Positions 33,910 to 41,797 of a stretch of 64,000 nt of DNA are shown piece after piece. Source of the stretch: Paenibacillus sp. (GTDB lineage: Bacteria; Bacillota; Bacilli; Paenibacillales; YIM-B00363); contig NZ_JAPSKE010000001.1 of assembly GCF_031177825.1 (NCBI RefSeq), forward strand, positions 186,001 to 250,000, given 5' to 3'. The notes beneath the pieces were generated by a model. It had not been told where the DNA came from and did not search any database. It worked only from the letters and a program-made list of their open reading frames with translations. A program made the translations under genes and the position numbers. Numbering within the stretch: the first letter of the stretch is position 1; each line of letters opens with the position of its first letter.

Positions 33910-34773
33910 TCATCCCTTCTCCGACCCTAACATTACACCTTTAGCAAAATATTTCTGGGCGAACGGATAAATCATTAGAACCGGTATCATCGACAAGACG
34001 ATCGTCGCGTTCTTAAGCGCCTGCGGCGCGAGCGCGGCCGCATCGACCAATCCCGCGTTGTTTCCTTCGCTGAAGATGAGCATGCCCCTCAGCACGACTT
34101 GCAGCGGATGCATCGTCTGATCGGTCAAGTAAATCATCGGCAGGAAGAAGCTGTTCCAATGTCCCATGAAATAGAACAAACCGATCGACGCGAGCGCCGG
34201 CTTCGACAACGGAATGACCATGTTGAACAAGATCCGGAATTCCGACGCGCCGTCGATCAGCGCGGCTTCGCGAATTTGCGTCGACATGTTTTCGTAGAAG
34301 CTCTTCAAGATGATCAGTTCGAACGTCCAGATCGCATTCGGAATGACGAGCGCCCAGACGGAATCGAGCAGGCCGAGCTCTTTCACGATCATGTAGTTCG
34401 GAATAATGCCCGGATTGAGGAACATCGTCAGAACGATCATGAACATAAAGTATTTTCGGCCGATAAAGCCTCGCTGCGAGAGCGGATACGCCGCGACGGC
34501 GGTGAACAGCAAGTTGATGAACGTACCGAGCGCAGTGTAGAAAATGGTGTTCAAATACGCGCGCGGGATGCGATTGTCGGACAACACCTCGGCGTACGCG
34601 TTGAAATTCAACCCCCGAGGCCAAAGCCAAACCTTGCCTTGCGTCACAAGCGCGGTGTCGCTGAGCGAGACGGCTAGAATATAAACGACCGGGTACACGG
34701 TGGAAATCGCCAACGCCGTCAGCAGGAGCGCGTTGATCGCGTCGAACAGCGTAAATTTCCGTTGACCTACCAT
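33910..34773 (-). CDS. Carbohydrate ABC transporter permease, YtcP/LplC type
   Basis: The 287-residue permease has the EAA loop EAALIDGASEFRILFNMVIP, the NPGIIPNYMIVKELGL segment of the YtcP branch and the C-terminus YPFAQKYFAKGVMLGSEKG. Its ATG overlaps the end of the LplB-type permease gene by 7 bases, so the two are translationally coupled. GGAGGGAG precedes it. It is the second channel subunit of the third ABC system in the window; no ATPase is encoded nearby. Confidence 0.92.
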   Translation of the reverse strand: MVGQRKFTLFDAINALLLTALAISTVYPVVYILAVSLSDTALVTQGKVWLWPRGLNFNAYAEVLSDNRIPRAYLNTIFYTALGTFINLLFTAVAAYPLSQRGFIGRKYFMFMIVLTMFLNPGIIPNYMIVKELGLLDSVWALVIPNAIWTFELIILKSFYENMSTQIREAALIDGASEFRILFNMVIPLSKPALASIGLFYFMGHWNSFFLPMIYLTDQTMHPLQVVLRGMLIFSEGNNAGLVDAAALAPQALKNATIVLSMIPVLMIYPFAQKYFAKGVMLGSEKG

Positions 34774-35732
34774 AACCCGCTCCCTCCCATTCGACGGCTG
34801 ATGAAGTTCGCGCCAAGCAGCATGACCATCGCGACGACCGCTTCGAACATGCCTACGGCGGCGGCGTAGCTATAATTCGCCTCCAGCAATCCCTTCCGAT
34901 AAACGAAGGTCGAAAACACGTCCGCGACATCGTAAGTGGTAGGATTGTACAACAGCAATACCTTCTCGTAGCCGACGCGAATCATCGAGCCCGTCTTCAA
35001 GATGAACATGATGACGATCGTCGGCATTAAGCCGGGCAGCGTAATATGGCGCATGACCTGCCAACGGCTTGCGCCGTCGACTCTCGCCGCTTCGTATAAC
35101 GTCGGACTGATGCCGGCGACGGCGGCCAAAAATACGATCGCCTCGTAACCGACGCTCGCCCAGATGTCGGAGATGACGTAGATCGAACGGAACCAAGACG
35201 CTTCGATCAGGAAGTAAATCTTCTCGAACCCGAACCAGGCGATGATCCGGTTAATGATGCCGTTCGACGGAGATAGGAAGTCGATGATCATACTGCTGAC
35301 GATTACGACGGATAAGAACGCCGGCAAATAGCTGAGCGTCTGGATCGACTTCTTGAACGCCGCGACCCGTACCTCGTTCAGCATGATGGCGAGAATGATC
35401 GGAAACGGGAAACCGAAAATAAGCGAGTAAAACCCGAGCGCGAGCGTGTTGCCGAACAGCTGCCAGAAATCAGGACTAGAGAAAAACTTCTCGAAGTGCT
35501 TGAGCCCGACCCACGGACTGTCGATGATGCCTTGAAATACACTGTAATCCTTAAACGAGATGATCAAGCCGTATAACGGACCGTACCGGAAAATGAGATA
35601 AAACAAAATGCACGGTATAAAGAGGAGCAGAAGCTGCCGATCCCGCTTCATATGTTTCCACGTTGCTGCCAGCCTTGCGCCGATAGAGGATTGCGGTTGG
35701 CGCGGATAAGGCTTCGTCCCGGGGTGCTCCAT
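34767..35732 (-). CDS. Carbohydrate ABC transporter permease, LplB type
   Basis: The 321-residue permease has LLLLFIPCILFYLIFRYGPLYG as first helix with the RYGPLYG family ending, FKDYSVFQGIIDSPWVG, and EAA loop EAARVDGASRWQVMRHITLP. It follows the binding-protein gene after an 83-base gap with a hairpin. GAGGGAG precedes the ATG. With its coupled partner it forms the channel for the substrate of the 35816-37435 lipoprotein. Confidence 0.92.
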   Translation of the reverse strand: MEHPGTKPYPRQPQSSIGARLAATWKHMKRDRQLLLLFIPCILFYLIFRYGPLYGLIISFKDYSVFQGIIDSPWVGLKHFEKFFSSPDFWQLFGNTLALGFYSLIFGFPFPIILAIMLNEVRVAAFKKSIQTLSYLPAFLSVVIVSSMIIDFLSPSNGIINRIIAWFGFEKIYFLIEASWFRSIYVISDIWASVGYEAIVFLAAVAGISPTLYEAARVDGASRWQVMRHITLPGLMPTIVIMFILKTGSMIRVGYEKVLLLYNPTTYDVADVFSTFVYRKGLLEANYSYAAAVGMFEAVVAMVMLLGANFISRRMGGSGLW

Positions 35733-35760
35733 GATGCTCTCCCTCCTGTTCTAGAATCAA

Positions 35761-35793
35761 CGGCACCCGAACCGCGATTGCGTCCGAGTGCCG
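35761..35793 (-). other. Intercistronic hairpin between binding-protein and permease genes
   Basis: CGGCACCCG pairs with CGaGTGCCG (one G-U), enclosing a further partly paired GC-rich region. There is no T run, so it is more likely to protect the 3' end of the binding-protein mRNA than to terminate. Such hairpins often raise binding protein over permease. Confidence 0.5.
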
Positions 35794-35815
35794 CCGACCG
35801 TTCTTTACGATGCGA

Positions 35816-37435
35816 TTATTGCGATTCGAAACGCGCTTGAGCCGCGTTGAACACTTCCGTCAGCTGGCTTGCGCCCGCCTTCTCCGCGTTCTGCTGCCAT
35901 TCGCTCCATTGCGCGTCGCCGTATGCTTTGTCAAGGATGTACTTCGCGCTGAACTCGGCCGCTTCTTTCATCAACGTGACTTGAAGCTCCGCGATCGTCG
36001 CGTTCTCGTCGTCGCTGAAGTTCAAGACCGGATCCAAAGCTTCGAATTTGTTCTGCGATACGATCTTATCTTGCGCTTCTTGTTCCTTCTCCGTGAAATT
36101 GTAGTACACGCTGCGGCGGTCGGGATTCAGATACATGCCTTCGAGCCACAGGCCGTACTTGTCTTCCAGCACCTTGATGTCGACGAGCGGCACGTCGGCG
36201 AGCTCCGGATAGACCGGCTTGCCGTCCGCGTCGAAGTTGAACGTCTCGCCTTCCACGCCGAGCGTGACGAGCGCCGCGCCGGACGGGCTGGTGAGGTAGT
36301 CGAGCAGCTTCAAAGCGATTTCTTTCTTGTCGTTGTTCGCGACCGTGATGCCGAAGTTGACGTCGATCTTCGGAAGCGTGCGCACATTGCCCGTCGGACC
36401 GACCGGGTTCGCGTAGCGCATGTCGTACGTCGGGTATTGGTCTTTCACTTGGTTGTAGAACAAGTCGAGACGGCCGATCCAATCCCACGTGACGAACGCC
36501 TTATCCGTCGTCAGCTTCGCGGTCCAGGAGTCCGGCGTATCCGTCAAGAACTCCGGATCGAGCAAGCCCTCGTTGTACAACTTCTTCATGAAGTCGAGCA
36601 TGTCCTTGAACTCCGCTTGCGCCGGCGCGAACTTCCACGTCTTCGCGGCTTCGTCGTAGTACATCGGGTAGCTTGCGCCGCTGACGCCCCAGCCGTAGCC
36701 CCAATCGCGGAAGATGCCGTCTTTCGTCTTGGAAGCGATCGGGAACGAGTCCGGGTACGCTTCTTTGACTTTCTTCATTGCTTCATAGAACTCATCCGTG
36801 TTCGTCCACTCCGGAATTCCGAGCTTATCGAAGATGTCCTTGCGGTACATCCAGCCGTGGTTGACGTCGCGGTTCATGTTGTAGATCGGCCAGGAATACA
36901 GCTTGCCCGCTTCGTCGCCGTACGATTTCACGACCCACGGATTTTCGTCGATATAAAGCTTCTTGAAGTTCGGCAGCATGTCCGCATAGTCGTTAATCGC
37001 GACGACCGCGCCTTGTTGGCCGATCTTCTTCAGTTCCGCGAACGGAAGGCCGTGGAAGATGTCCGGCAGCTGGCCGGAAGCGACGACGACGCGCAAGCGG
37101 TCTTGGTACGTCGTGCTGGAGTACGTTTGAAGATCGAGCGTGATGCCCGTGCGCTTCTCGATTTCTTTCGCGATCAATTTATCGTTGGCCGGATTTTCGC
37201 TGACCAACATCCAAGTGAGCGTCGTCGGCTCGTCGACGATCGGAAGCTTGATGCCTCCCGTATCCCCGTATTGCGAGGATGTGTCTTCTTCAGCCGCCGG
37301 CGTTTCCGCCGTTGGCTGTTCCGCTGCCGGCGTCTCAGCTGCCGGCTCCGGTTCGGACGCGCCGCCGCTGCAGGCAGCCAGAATCGAAGTCAACAATGTT
37401 AATACGAGTGCGCCATTCAGATGCTTGCGATTCAT
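35816..37435 (-). CDS. Carbohydrate ABC transporter lipoprotein (solute-binding protein)
   Basis: From the ATG at 37435 the product is 539 residues, with GGGAGG 9 bases upstream; an in-frame start ten codons earlier lacks a site. The signal peptide ends in lipobox LAAC (MNRKHLNGALVLTLL, then TSILAAC) and is followed by a low-complexity linker with repeats of PAAE(Q/T)P/TAETP type. The rest is an LplA-like binding fold (VDEPTTLTWMLVSENPANDK, GYGWGVSGASYPMYYDE). It is the first gene of a run of six: lipoprotein, two permeases, regulator, MDR dehydrogenase, FAD oxidoreductase. Confidence 0.9.
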   Translation of the reverse strand: MNRKHLNGALVLTLLTSILAACSGGASEPEPAAETPAAEQPTAETPAAEEDTSSQYGDTGGIKLPIVDEPTTLTWMLVSENPANDKLIAKEIEKRTGITLDLQTYSSTTYQDRLRVVVASGQLPDIFHGLPFAELKKIGQQGAVVAINDYADMLPNFKKLYIDENPWVVKSYGDEAGKLYSWPIYNMNRDVNHGWMYRKDIFDKLGIPEWTNTDEFYEAMKKVKEAYPDSFPIASKTKDGIFRDWGYGWGVSGASYPMYYDEAAKTWKFAPAQAEFKDMLDFMKKLYNEGLLDPEFLTDTPDSWTAKLTTDKAFVTWDWIGRLDLFYNQVKDQYPTYDMRYANPVGPTGNVRTLPKIDVNFGITVANNDKKEIALKLLDYLTSPSGAALVTLGVEGETFNFDADGKPVYPELADVPLVDIKVLEDKYGLWLEGMYLNPDRRSVYYNFTEKEQEAQDKIVSQNKFEALDPVLNFSDDENATIAELQVTLMKEAAEFSAKYILDKAYGDAQWSEWQQNAEKAGASQLTEVFNAAQARFESQ

Positions 37436-37963
37436 TTCTGTCTTCCTCCCTTTTCTACTGTTCAACTATTAAGTAGTCTGCTGAGGCTCTTTCATGTCAT
37501 GAATACTCACGTTCAAGACCTTCCCCTGCAGCCAAGATCATCGTAATCCGGAACGCGAATTTCGTAAACTCAGCTTTCTCGCCAAGTTCAACAAGAAATT
37601 CGGAAATCGCTTCCAAATCGTAAAAACGTTGATTTGTAGCGGAAAATTCGATGTAGAAAAACCTAATACGAAAGAAATTCGGAAAATTATTGACGTTACA
37701 CCATGATAACATGAATTGTTACTGAGCACTTCGATATTCTTACGTTATTATTTTCCGTCGTTTCCGATTGCGTTTCGATTCGACCGGCGAGCCGCTGCCG
37801 AATTTATCAATCCCATATATGGGGCGCGCTTACGGGATGAGGATACGATTGTCCATCCTGCCGCCCCCTTCCTCGTTCTTTCCGATCAAAATAAGAAAAC
37901 CATTACGCCTCGATCGAAAAAGACTGCTTCCGACCAATCCACTAACATTAGGAATTCAATAAC
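37436..37963. other. Gene-free region upstream of the third ABC operon
   Basis: These 528 bases are more AT-rich than their surroundings. Short open frames exist (37497-37712 minus, 37716-37985 plus), but neither has a convincing ribosome site or family-like sequence. The promoter of the binding-protein gene must lie at the left end, but I could not pick a clear -35/-10 pair. Confidence 0.5.
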
Positions 37964-38168
37964 TTGGGGCGCTTCTCCACAATAATCAGGGCATGCCACC
38001 CCGAAAATTGAGGAGTTCCTCCCCAATTGGCCGCACATCATAAGTTTCGTCTTGGTAGGGAGCAATACATTGGGGCGCTTCTCCGCAATAATCAGGACAT
38101 GCCACCCCGAAAATTGAGGAATTCCTCCCCAATTGGCCGCACATCATAAGTTTCGTCTTGGTTGGGAG
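37964..38168. repeat. Two tandem copies of a 99-base unit, 106-base period
   Basis: Copy 1 (37964-38062) and copy 2 (38070-38168) start TTGGGGCGCTTCTCC and end near CATAAGTTTCGTCTTGG. They differ at only a few positions (for example GAGGAGTTCCTC against GAGGAATTCCTC). A 7-base spacer AGCAATA precedes copy 2. Each contains an imperfect dyad around GAGGAnTTCCTC and the words CCAATTGG-like CCCCAATTGG and CAATTTTCGGGG on the other strand. No coding pattern is convincing. It looks like a recent duplication of a small non-coding element. Confidence 0.75.
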
Positions 38169-38210
38169 AAAAATTGGGACAGCCCGTGTGCGCGAATTGG
38201 TCTGCCGTAG

Positions 38211-38249
38211 AAAAAAATACTCCCCGCCGTGTCTAGCACGACGAGGAGT
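38211..38249 (-). terminator. Intrinsic terminator of the isomerase operon
   Basis: A 13-base stem (ACTCCCCGCCGTG with CACGACGAGGAGT, G-U pairs included) is followed by seven T on the minus strand, 10 bases past the stop. Confidence 0.85.
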
Positions 38250-38258
38250 CATTGAATT

Positions 38259-39122
38259 CTAGATTCGTTCCCAAATCGATCGCACTTGCTGCAATCCCAG
38301 CCTCGAGCCGAGCTGACAGTCTTCCATTCCCTCAAACTCCAGGGAGACGTAACCGGTATATCCCGACGCTTTGACTTCCTTCAAGATCGCCTCGAGCGGG
38401 AGATCGCCATGACCGGCGATCGCGCCGCGCAAGTAGTCGCCGCCCGCCGAGCGGAACCACCCTTCCCCGAAGCCGGAATGCGCAGGCCGCAAGTAGAAGT
38501 CCTTCAAATGCACCATCGAAGCGATCGGCAAGTTTTTCTTGACGGCGACGAGCGGATTCTCGTCCACGCACATGAAGTTGCCGACGTCGAGCGTCGTCTT
38601 GAAGTTCGGCCGGTCGACGGCCGAGACGAGCCGCTGCACGCGGTCGGACGCCTGAATGTAGAAGCCGTGGTTCTCGACGCTCGTCGTAATGCCGAACTGC
38701 GCCGCGTAATCGGCTACTTCCCGGCACGCCGCGACGAGCTTCGGCAAATCCGCTTCGAAACGCTGGATCGTCGCCTCGGCCGGCGGCCGGGACGCGACGT
38801 CGTGCCGCATCAGCTTCACGCCCAGTCGATTCGCGACGTCGACGTGCGCCTTCGTCTCCTCGATCGCGCGGCGATAGTCCGCCTCGTCGTCTACCGCGAA
38901 GTTGGCGCCGACCGCGTAATTCGAAATTTCGATGCCTGCATCCATCGCCGCGCGACGGATATCGTCGATCAAGCCCGGATTGTCGAGGAGAGAGAAGCTG
39001 ATCGGCACGATCTCGATGTGCTCCCCGCCTTGCTCCTTGATCCATCGCGGCGCATCGAGAATCGAAAGCTTCCCGCTGCTGATATCGCGGTGCAAGCTGT
39101 AGCTGCTAAGTCCCAGTTTCAT
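38259..39122 (-). CDS. Sugar phosphate isomerase/epimerase
   Basis: The 287-residue xylose-isomerase-like TIM barrel begins MKLGLSSYSLHRDISSGKLS and shows the metal-site strands TSVENHGFYIQ (Glu), TLDVGNFMCVDENP (Asp), VHLKDFYLRP (His region) and YVSLEFEGMEDC (Glu). It lies 21 bases downstream of a second, unlike isomerase gene and ends the operon. Pairs of these enzymes with a Gfo/Idh/MocA dehydrogenase are the usual toolkit for inositol-like or oxidised sugars (oxidise, epimerise, reduce). Confidence 0.9.
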   Translation of the reverse strand: MKLGLSSYSLHRDISSGKLSILDAPRWIKEQGGEHIEIVPISFSLLDNPGLIDDIRRAAMDAGIEISNYAVGANFAVDDEADYRRAIEETKAHVDVANRLGVKLMRHDVASRPPAEATIQRFEADLPKLVAACREVADYAAQFGITTSVENHGFYIQASDRVQRLVSAVDRPNFKTTLDVGNFMCVDENPLVAVKKNLPIASMVHLKDFYLRPAHSGFGEGWFRSAGGDYLRGAIAGHGDLPLEAILKEVKASGYTGYVSLEFEGMEDCQLGSRLGLQQVRSIWERI

Positions 39123-39143
39123 ATTCGCTCAGTCCCCCGTCCT

Positions 39144-40019
39144 TTACCGATACGTCTTGATGAATTGAACCGCCTTGCGAATGTCGGCCTCCGGATCGGC
39201 GCCGACTTCGCGTTCGATCGTGAGATACCCTTGATAATCGATCTCCTGCAACGCGCGGAAATACGCATCGAAATCGACCTTGCCTTCGCCGAGCGGCAGC
39301 TCCTCGAAGATTTTCCCTTCGGCGAGCAGCGCAGCGATCTTGTCGTGCTCCATGCCTTCGGTCTCCAAGCTGCCGTAGACGACGCGCGGATCGACGACGC
39401 GGTGGCGCACGCCGTCCTTCACGTGCGTGTGAACGATATAATCTTTCAATAGCTTTACGCCTTGCACCGGATCGTCGCCCGTCACCATGACCATGTTCGC
39501 CGGGTCGAAGTTGACCGATACGCCATTGCCGCTCAGCGTATCTAGGAACGACTTCAGATGCGCGGCCGTCTCCGGCCCCGTCTCGATCGCGAAGTACGCG
39601 CCCAGACTGTTCGCGTACCGGCTCAGCTCCTCGCAAGCCGTCTGCATCGCATGATAGACCGGCCCGTTCTTGTCATCCGGCACGATGCCGATATGCGTCG
39701 TCACGATGTTCGTTCCGAGCTCGACGGCCAGATCCATGATCCGCTTCGACTTCTCCACCTTCTCCGGATTCGCCGCCGCGTCTTGGAAGCCGTGGCCGCC
39801 CAAGTCGCCGCACAACGCGGAAATTTCGAGACCGAGATCCACGATATAGTTCTTTAATTCTTGACGCGCCGGTCCGACCAACACGTCGGGGTCCATCTCG
39901 CCCTTCACGGCGTAAATTTGAACGCCTTCCGCGCCGACGTCCTTCGCCTTACGTAAGCCTTCGCGCACGCCGACGCCGAAGCTGTCGACGATGACGCCGA
40001 TTTTATTCGTCAATGCCAT
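39144..40019 (-). CDS. Sugar phosphate isomerase/epimerase
   Basis: The 291-residue TIM-barrel enzyme starts KIGVIVDSFGVGVREGLRKA, followed by IVTTHIGIVPDD, YFAIETGPETAAHLKSFLD, VNFDPANMVMVTGDDP and VHTHVKDGVR, the metal-binding strands of the superfamily. The final YLTIEREVGAD has the last Glu ligand. GGAGG precedes the ATG. It is the middle gene of the operon 41103-38259, 19 bases from the dehydrogenase gene. The exact sugar is unknown. Confidence 0.9.
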   Translation of the reverse strand: MALTNKIGVIVDSFGVGVREGLRKAKDVGAEGVQIYAVKGEMDPDVLVGPARQELKNYIVDLGLEISALCGDLGGHGFQDAAANPEKVEKSKRIMDLAVELGTNIVTTHIGIVPDDKNGPVYHAMQTACEELSRYANSLGAYFAIETGPETAAHLKSFLDTLSGNGVSVNFDPANMVMVTGDDPVQGVKLLKDYIVHTHVKDGVRHRVVDPRVVYGSLETEGMEHDKIAALLAEGKIFEELPLGEGKVDFDAYFRALQEIDYQGYLTIEREVGADPEADIRKAVQFIKTYR

Positions 40020-40038
40020 ACGATTCGTCCTCCGTTCT

Positions 40039-41103
40039 TTAAGTATCGAATCGAATTTCTCTGCCGCTGGCGGCGGATTCGTAGATCGCGCACAAGATCT
40101 TCATCAGCTCGACGCCGTCTTGCACGGGGCTGAGCGTAGGTTTCTCCCCGAGCGAAGCGGAGATGAAAGTATTTATTTCCTGTTGGAACGCGTCTTTGAA
40201 GTCGAACGTGAGATTGTCTACCTGCGGCGTTGCATTCAGGATCGTATTATGGCGTTCAAGCACGAGCTGCAATTCCGGCTCGAGCTCGGCGCCGCCCCGT
40301 TCGCCGAACAGCTTCACGTACAGCTCGTCTTTCTTCGCGTGGAGCGTAAAGCTGACGTCGACCATCAACGAAGCGCCGTTCTCGAACCGGATAAGCGCGT
40401 TCGCCAAATCCTCGACCGTGTTCTTGGAAGCGTCGTAGTCCGCCGCCTTGTAGAACGACAATCCTTGTACGTTGTTCCGATTGCCCAACTTATTGTAAGC
40501 GTTGCCGCTGACGGACAAAACCTTCGGGCGCCCCATCAAGTACCAACAGATGTCGATGACGTGCACGCCGAGATCGATCAGCGGGCCGCCGCCCGAACGT
40601 TCGACGTCGGAAAACCATCCGCCCGGATTGCCGAGACGGCGCAGGCACGTCGCCTTCGCATAGTAAATCTCGCCGAATTCGCCGTCGTCCACGAACTTCT
40701 TCAACGTCTGCGTGTTCGACGCGTACCGCCGTACGAAGCCGACTTGCAGAAGCTTGCCGCTGCGCGCCACCGCCTTCTCGACTTCCAACGCTTCTTCCAC
40801 GGTCTTGCAGAGCGGCTTTTCTACCAACACATGTTTCCCCGCGTCGAGCGCCGCGATCGCGATCGGTGCATGCGTATTATTCCAAGTGCAAATGCTGACG
40901 CCGTGAATTTCCGGCAGCGCGAGCAGCTCGCGGTAGTCCGTGAACGTCTTCGTCGCTCCGTAACGGGCCGCCTTCGCTTTCGCGCGCTCCTCGTTCAAGT
41001 CGCAAATCGCGTAAATTTCGACGTCCGGATGGTTTTCGTAAGATTGGAAATGCACGTCCGAGATGGACCCGGCGCCGATAACGCCGATTTTCAGCTTTGC
41101 CAT
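40039..41103 (-). CDS. Gfo/Idh/MocA-family NAD(P)-dependent dehydrogenase
   Basis: From the ATG at 41103 the product is 354 residues; GGGAG is 8 bases upstream, and a GTG three codons earlier is less well placed. It has GVIGAGSIS (nucleotide binding), VLVEKPLCKT (the EKP motif with catalytic Lys) and GGGPLIDLGVHVIDICWYLMG with the active-site Asp/His. It oxidises a sugar or cyclitol hydroxyl with NAD(P). It is first in the operon with two TIM-barrel isomerases. Confidence 0.93.
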   Translation of the reverse strand: MAKLKIGVIGAGSISDVHFQSYENHPDVEIYAICDLNEERAKAKAARYGATKTFTDYRELLALPEIHGVSICTWNNTHAPIAIAALDAGKHVLVEKPLCKTVEEALEVEKAVARSGKLLQVGFVRRYASNTQTLKKFVDDGEFGEIYYAKATCLRRLGNPGGWFSDVERSGGGPLIDLGVHVIDICWYLMGRPKVLSVSGNAYNKLGNRNNVQGLSFYKAADYDASKNTVEDLANALIRFENGASLMVDVSFTLHAKKDELYVKLFGERGGAELEPELQLVLERHNTILNATPQVDNLTFDFKDAFQQEINTFISASLGEKPTLSPVQDGVELMKILCAIYESAASGREIRFDT

Positions 41104-41122
41104 TCCAGCCACTCCCTCGCGT

Positions 41123-41596
41123 TTATAATTTTAACATGCCCTTGTAAATCCCTGGCGACGAATCGGGTATGGCTACCGCGCCCGCCGTCTTCGCGTAAAA
41201 TTCGGTAGGTCCGGCGCCGCCGATGATCGCATAGCCGTAACCTTCGGACCGCATCGCCTGCATCGCATAGAGGAAGAGCATCTTCCCCACTCCGCGCCCC
41301 CGTTCTTCCGGGTCCACGCCCGTCGGGCCGAAGAACCCTCTCATCGTCGCGTCGTAACAGGAAAACCCGATCAGCTTTCCGTCCTGCGCCGCGATGAAAC
41401 ACGATACCGGGCTTCTTGCGAAAGCGGCCTCCGCTTCGCTGACCCAACCCGGACCGAAGTGCTCTCCGATCCACTTCGTTACGACATGCTTCTCCGGCGC
41501 GATCGCCCGGCGAACGGTAACGCCGCTCTGCGAAGCGTACGCCGCTTCGGACGGGATCTCCGGCAGCTCGTACAGCTTTACCAGCATATCCGGCAT
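41123..41596 (-). CDS. GNAT-family N-acetyltransferase
   Basis: The 157-residue protein has the GNAT core: CFIAAQDGKLIGFSCYDAT, the acetyl-CoA loop VDPEERGRGVGKMLFLYAMQ (R-G-x-G-V-G form) and YAIIGGAGPTEFYAKTAGA. The acceptor is unknown. GGTGGAG precedes the ATG. It is upstream of, and in the same direction as, the Gfo/Idh/MocA operon with a 19-base gap, so it may be cotranscribed with it. Confidence 0.88.
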   Translation of the reverse strand: MPDMLVKLYELPEIPSEAAYASQSGVTVRRAIAPEKHVVTKWIGEHFGPGWVSEAEAAFARSPVSCFIAAQDGKLIGFSCYDATMRGFFGPTGVDPEERGRGVGKMLFLYAMQAMRSEGYGYAIIGGAGPTEFYAKTAGAVAIPDSSPGIYKGMLKL

Positions 41597-41736
41597 GACT
41601 CCTCCACCTTTCCTTCTCTACAGGATGTAGTCATTATATAGAATACCGTACAAAAACGAATATTCCTGCTTTTCCACGAACTTTTTTTCCGCGATATTGA
41701 GCCTTTTGACGAAAATAATTATCATGAGCCGCGCAG

Positions 41737-41797
41737 AAAATCGGGGAGAGGAAATCGGAAACTTGTAGAAATCGAATAATTCCCCCGTCCCCCGATT
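41737..41797 (-). terminator. Terminator of the MFS gene
   Basis: AATCGGGG and CCCCGATT form an 8-base stem that includes the end of the stop codon. On the minus strand it is followed by TTTTC. The loop is long (about 43 bases), so it is a moderate terminator. Confidence 0.5.

Noticed and set aside
35810..37402. Open plus-strand frame of 530 codons
   Set aside because: Antisense to a lipoprotein gene with signal peptide and lipobox. No ribosome site and only low-complexity Arg/Val-rich translation.
37497..37712. Possible 71-residue gene on minus upstream of the third ABC operon
   Set aside because: No ribosome site and no gene context; AT-rich sequence gives an aromatic-rich chance translation.
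37716..37985. Possible 89-residue gene on plus
   Set aside because: No ribosome site; it ends inside the tandem repeat and has no family-like pattern.
37964..38168. CRISPR array
   Set aside because: Only two long copies with a 7-base spacer and no cas gene; CRISPR repeats are 25-40 bases with similar-sized unique spacers.
37986..38252. Open minus-strand frame through the tandem repeat
   Set aside because: The 106-base period is not a multiple of three, so the two repeat copies are read in different frames, and the frame runs through the terminator.
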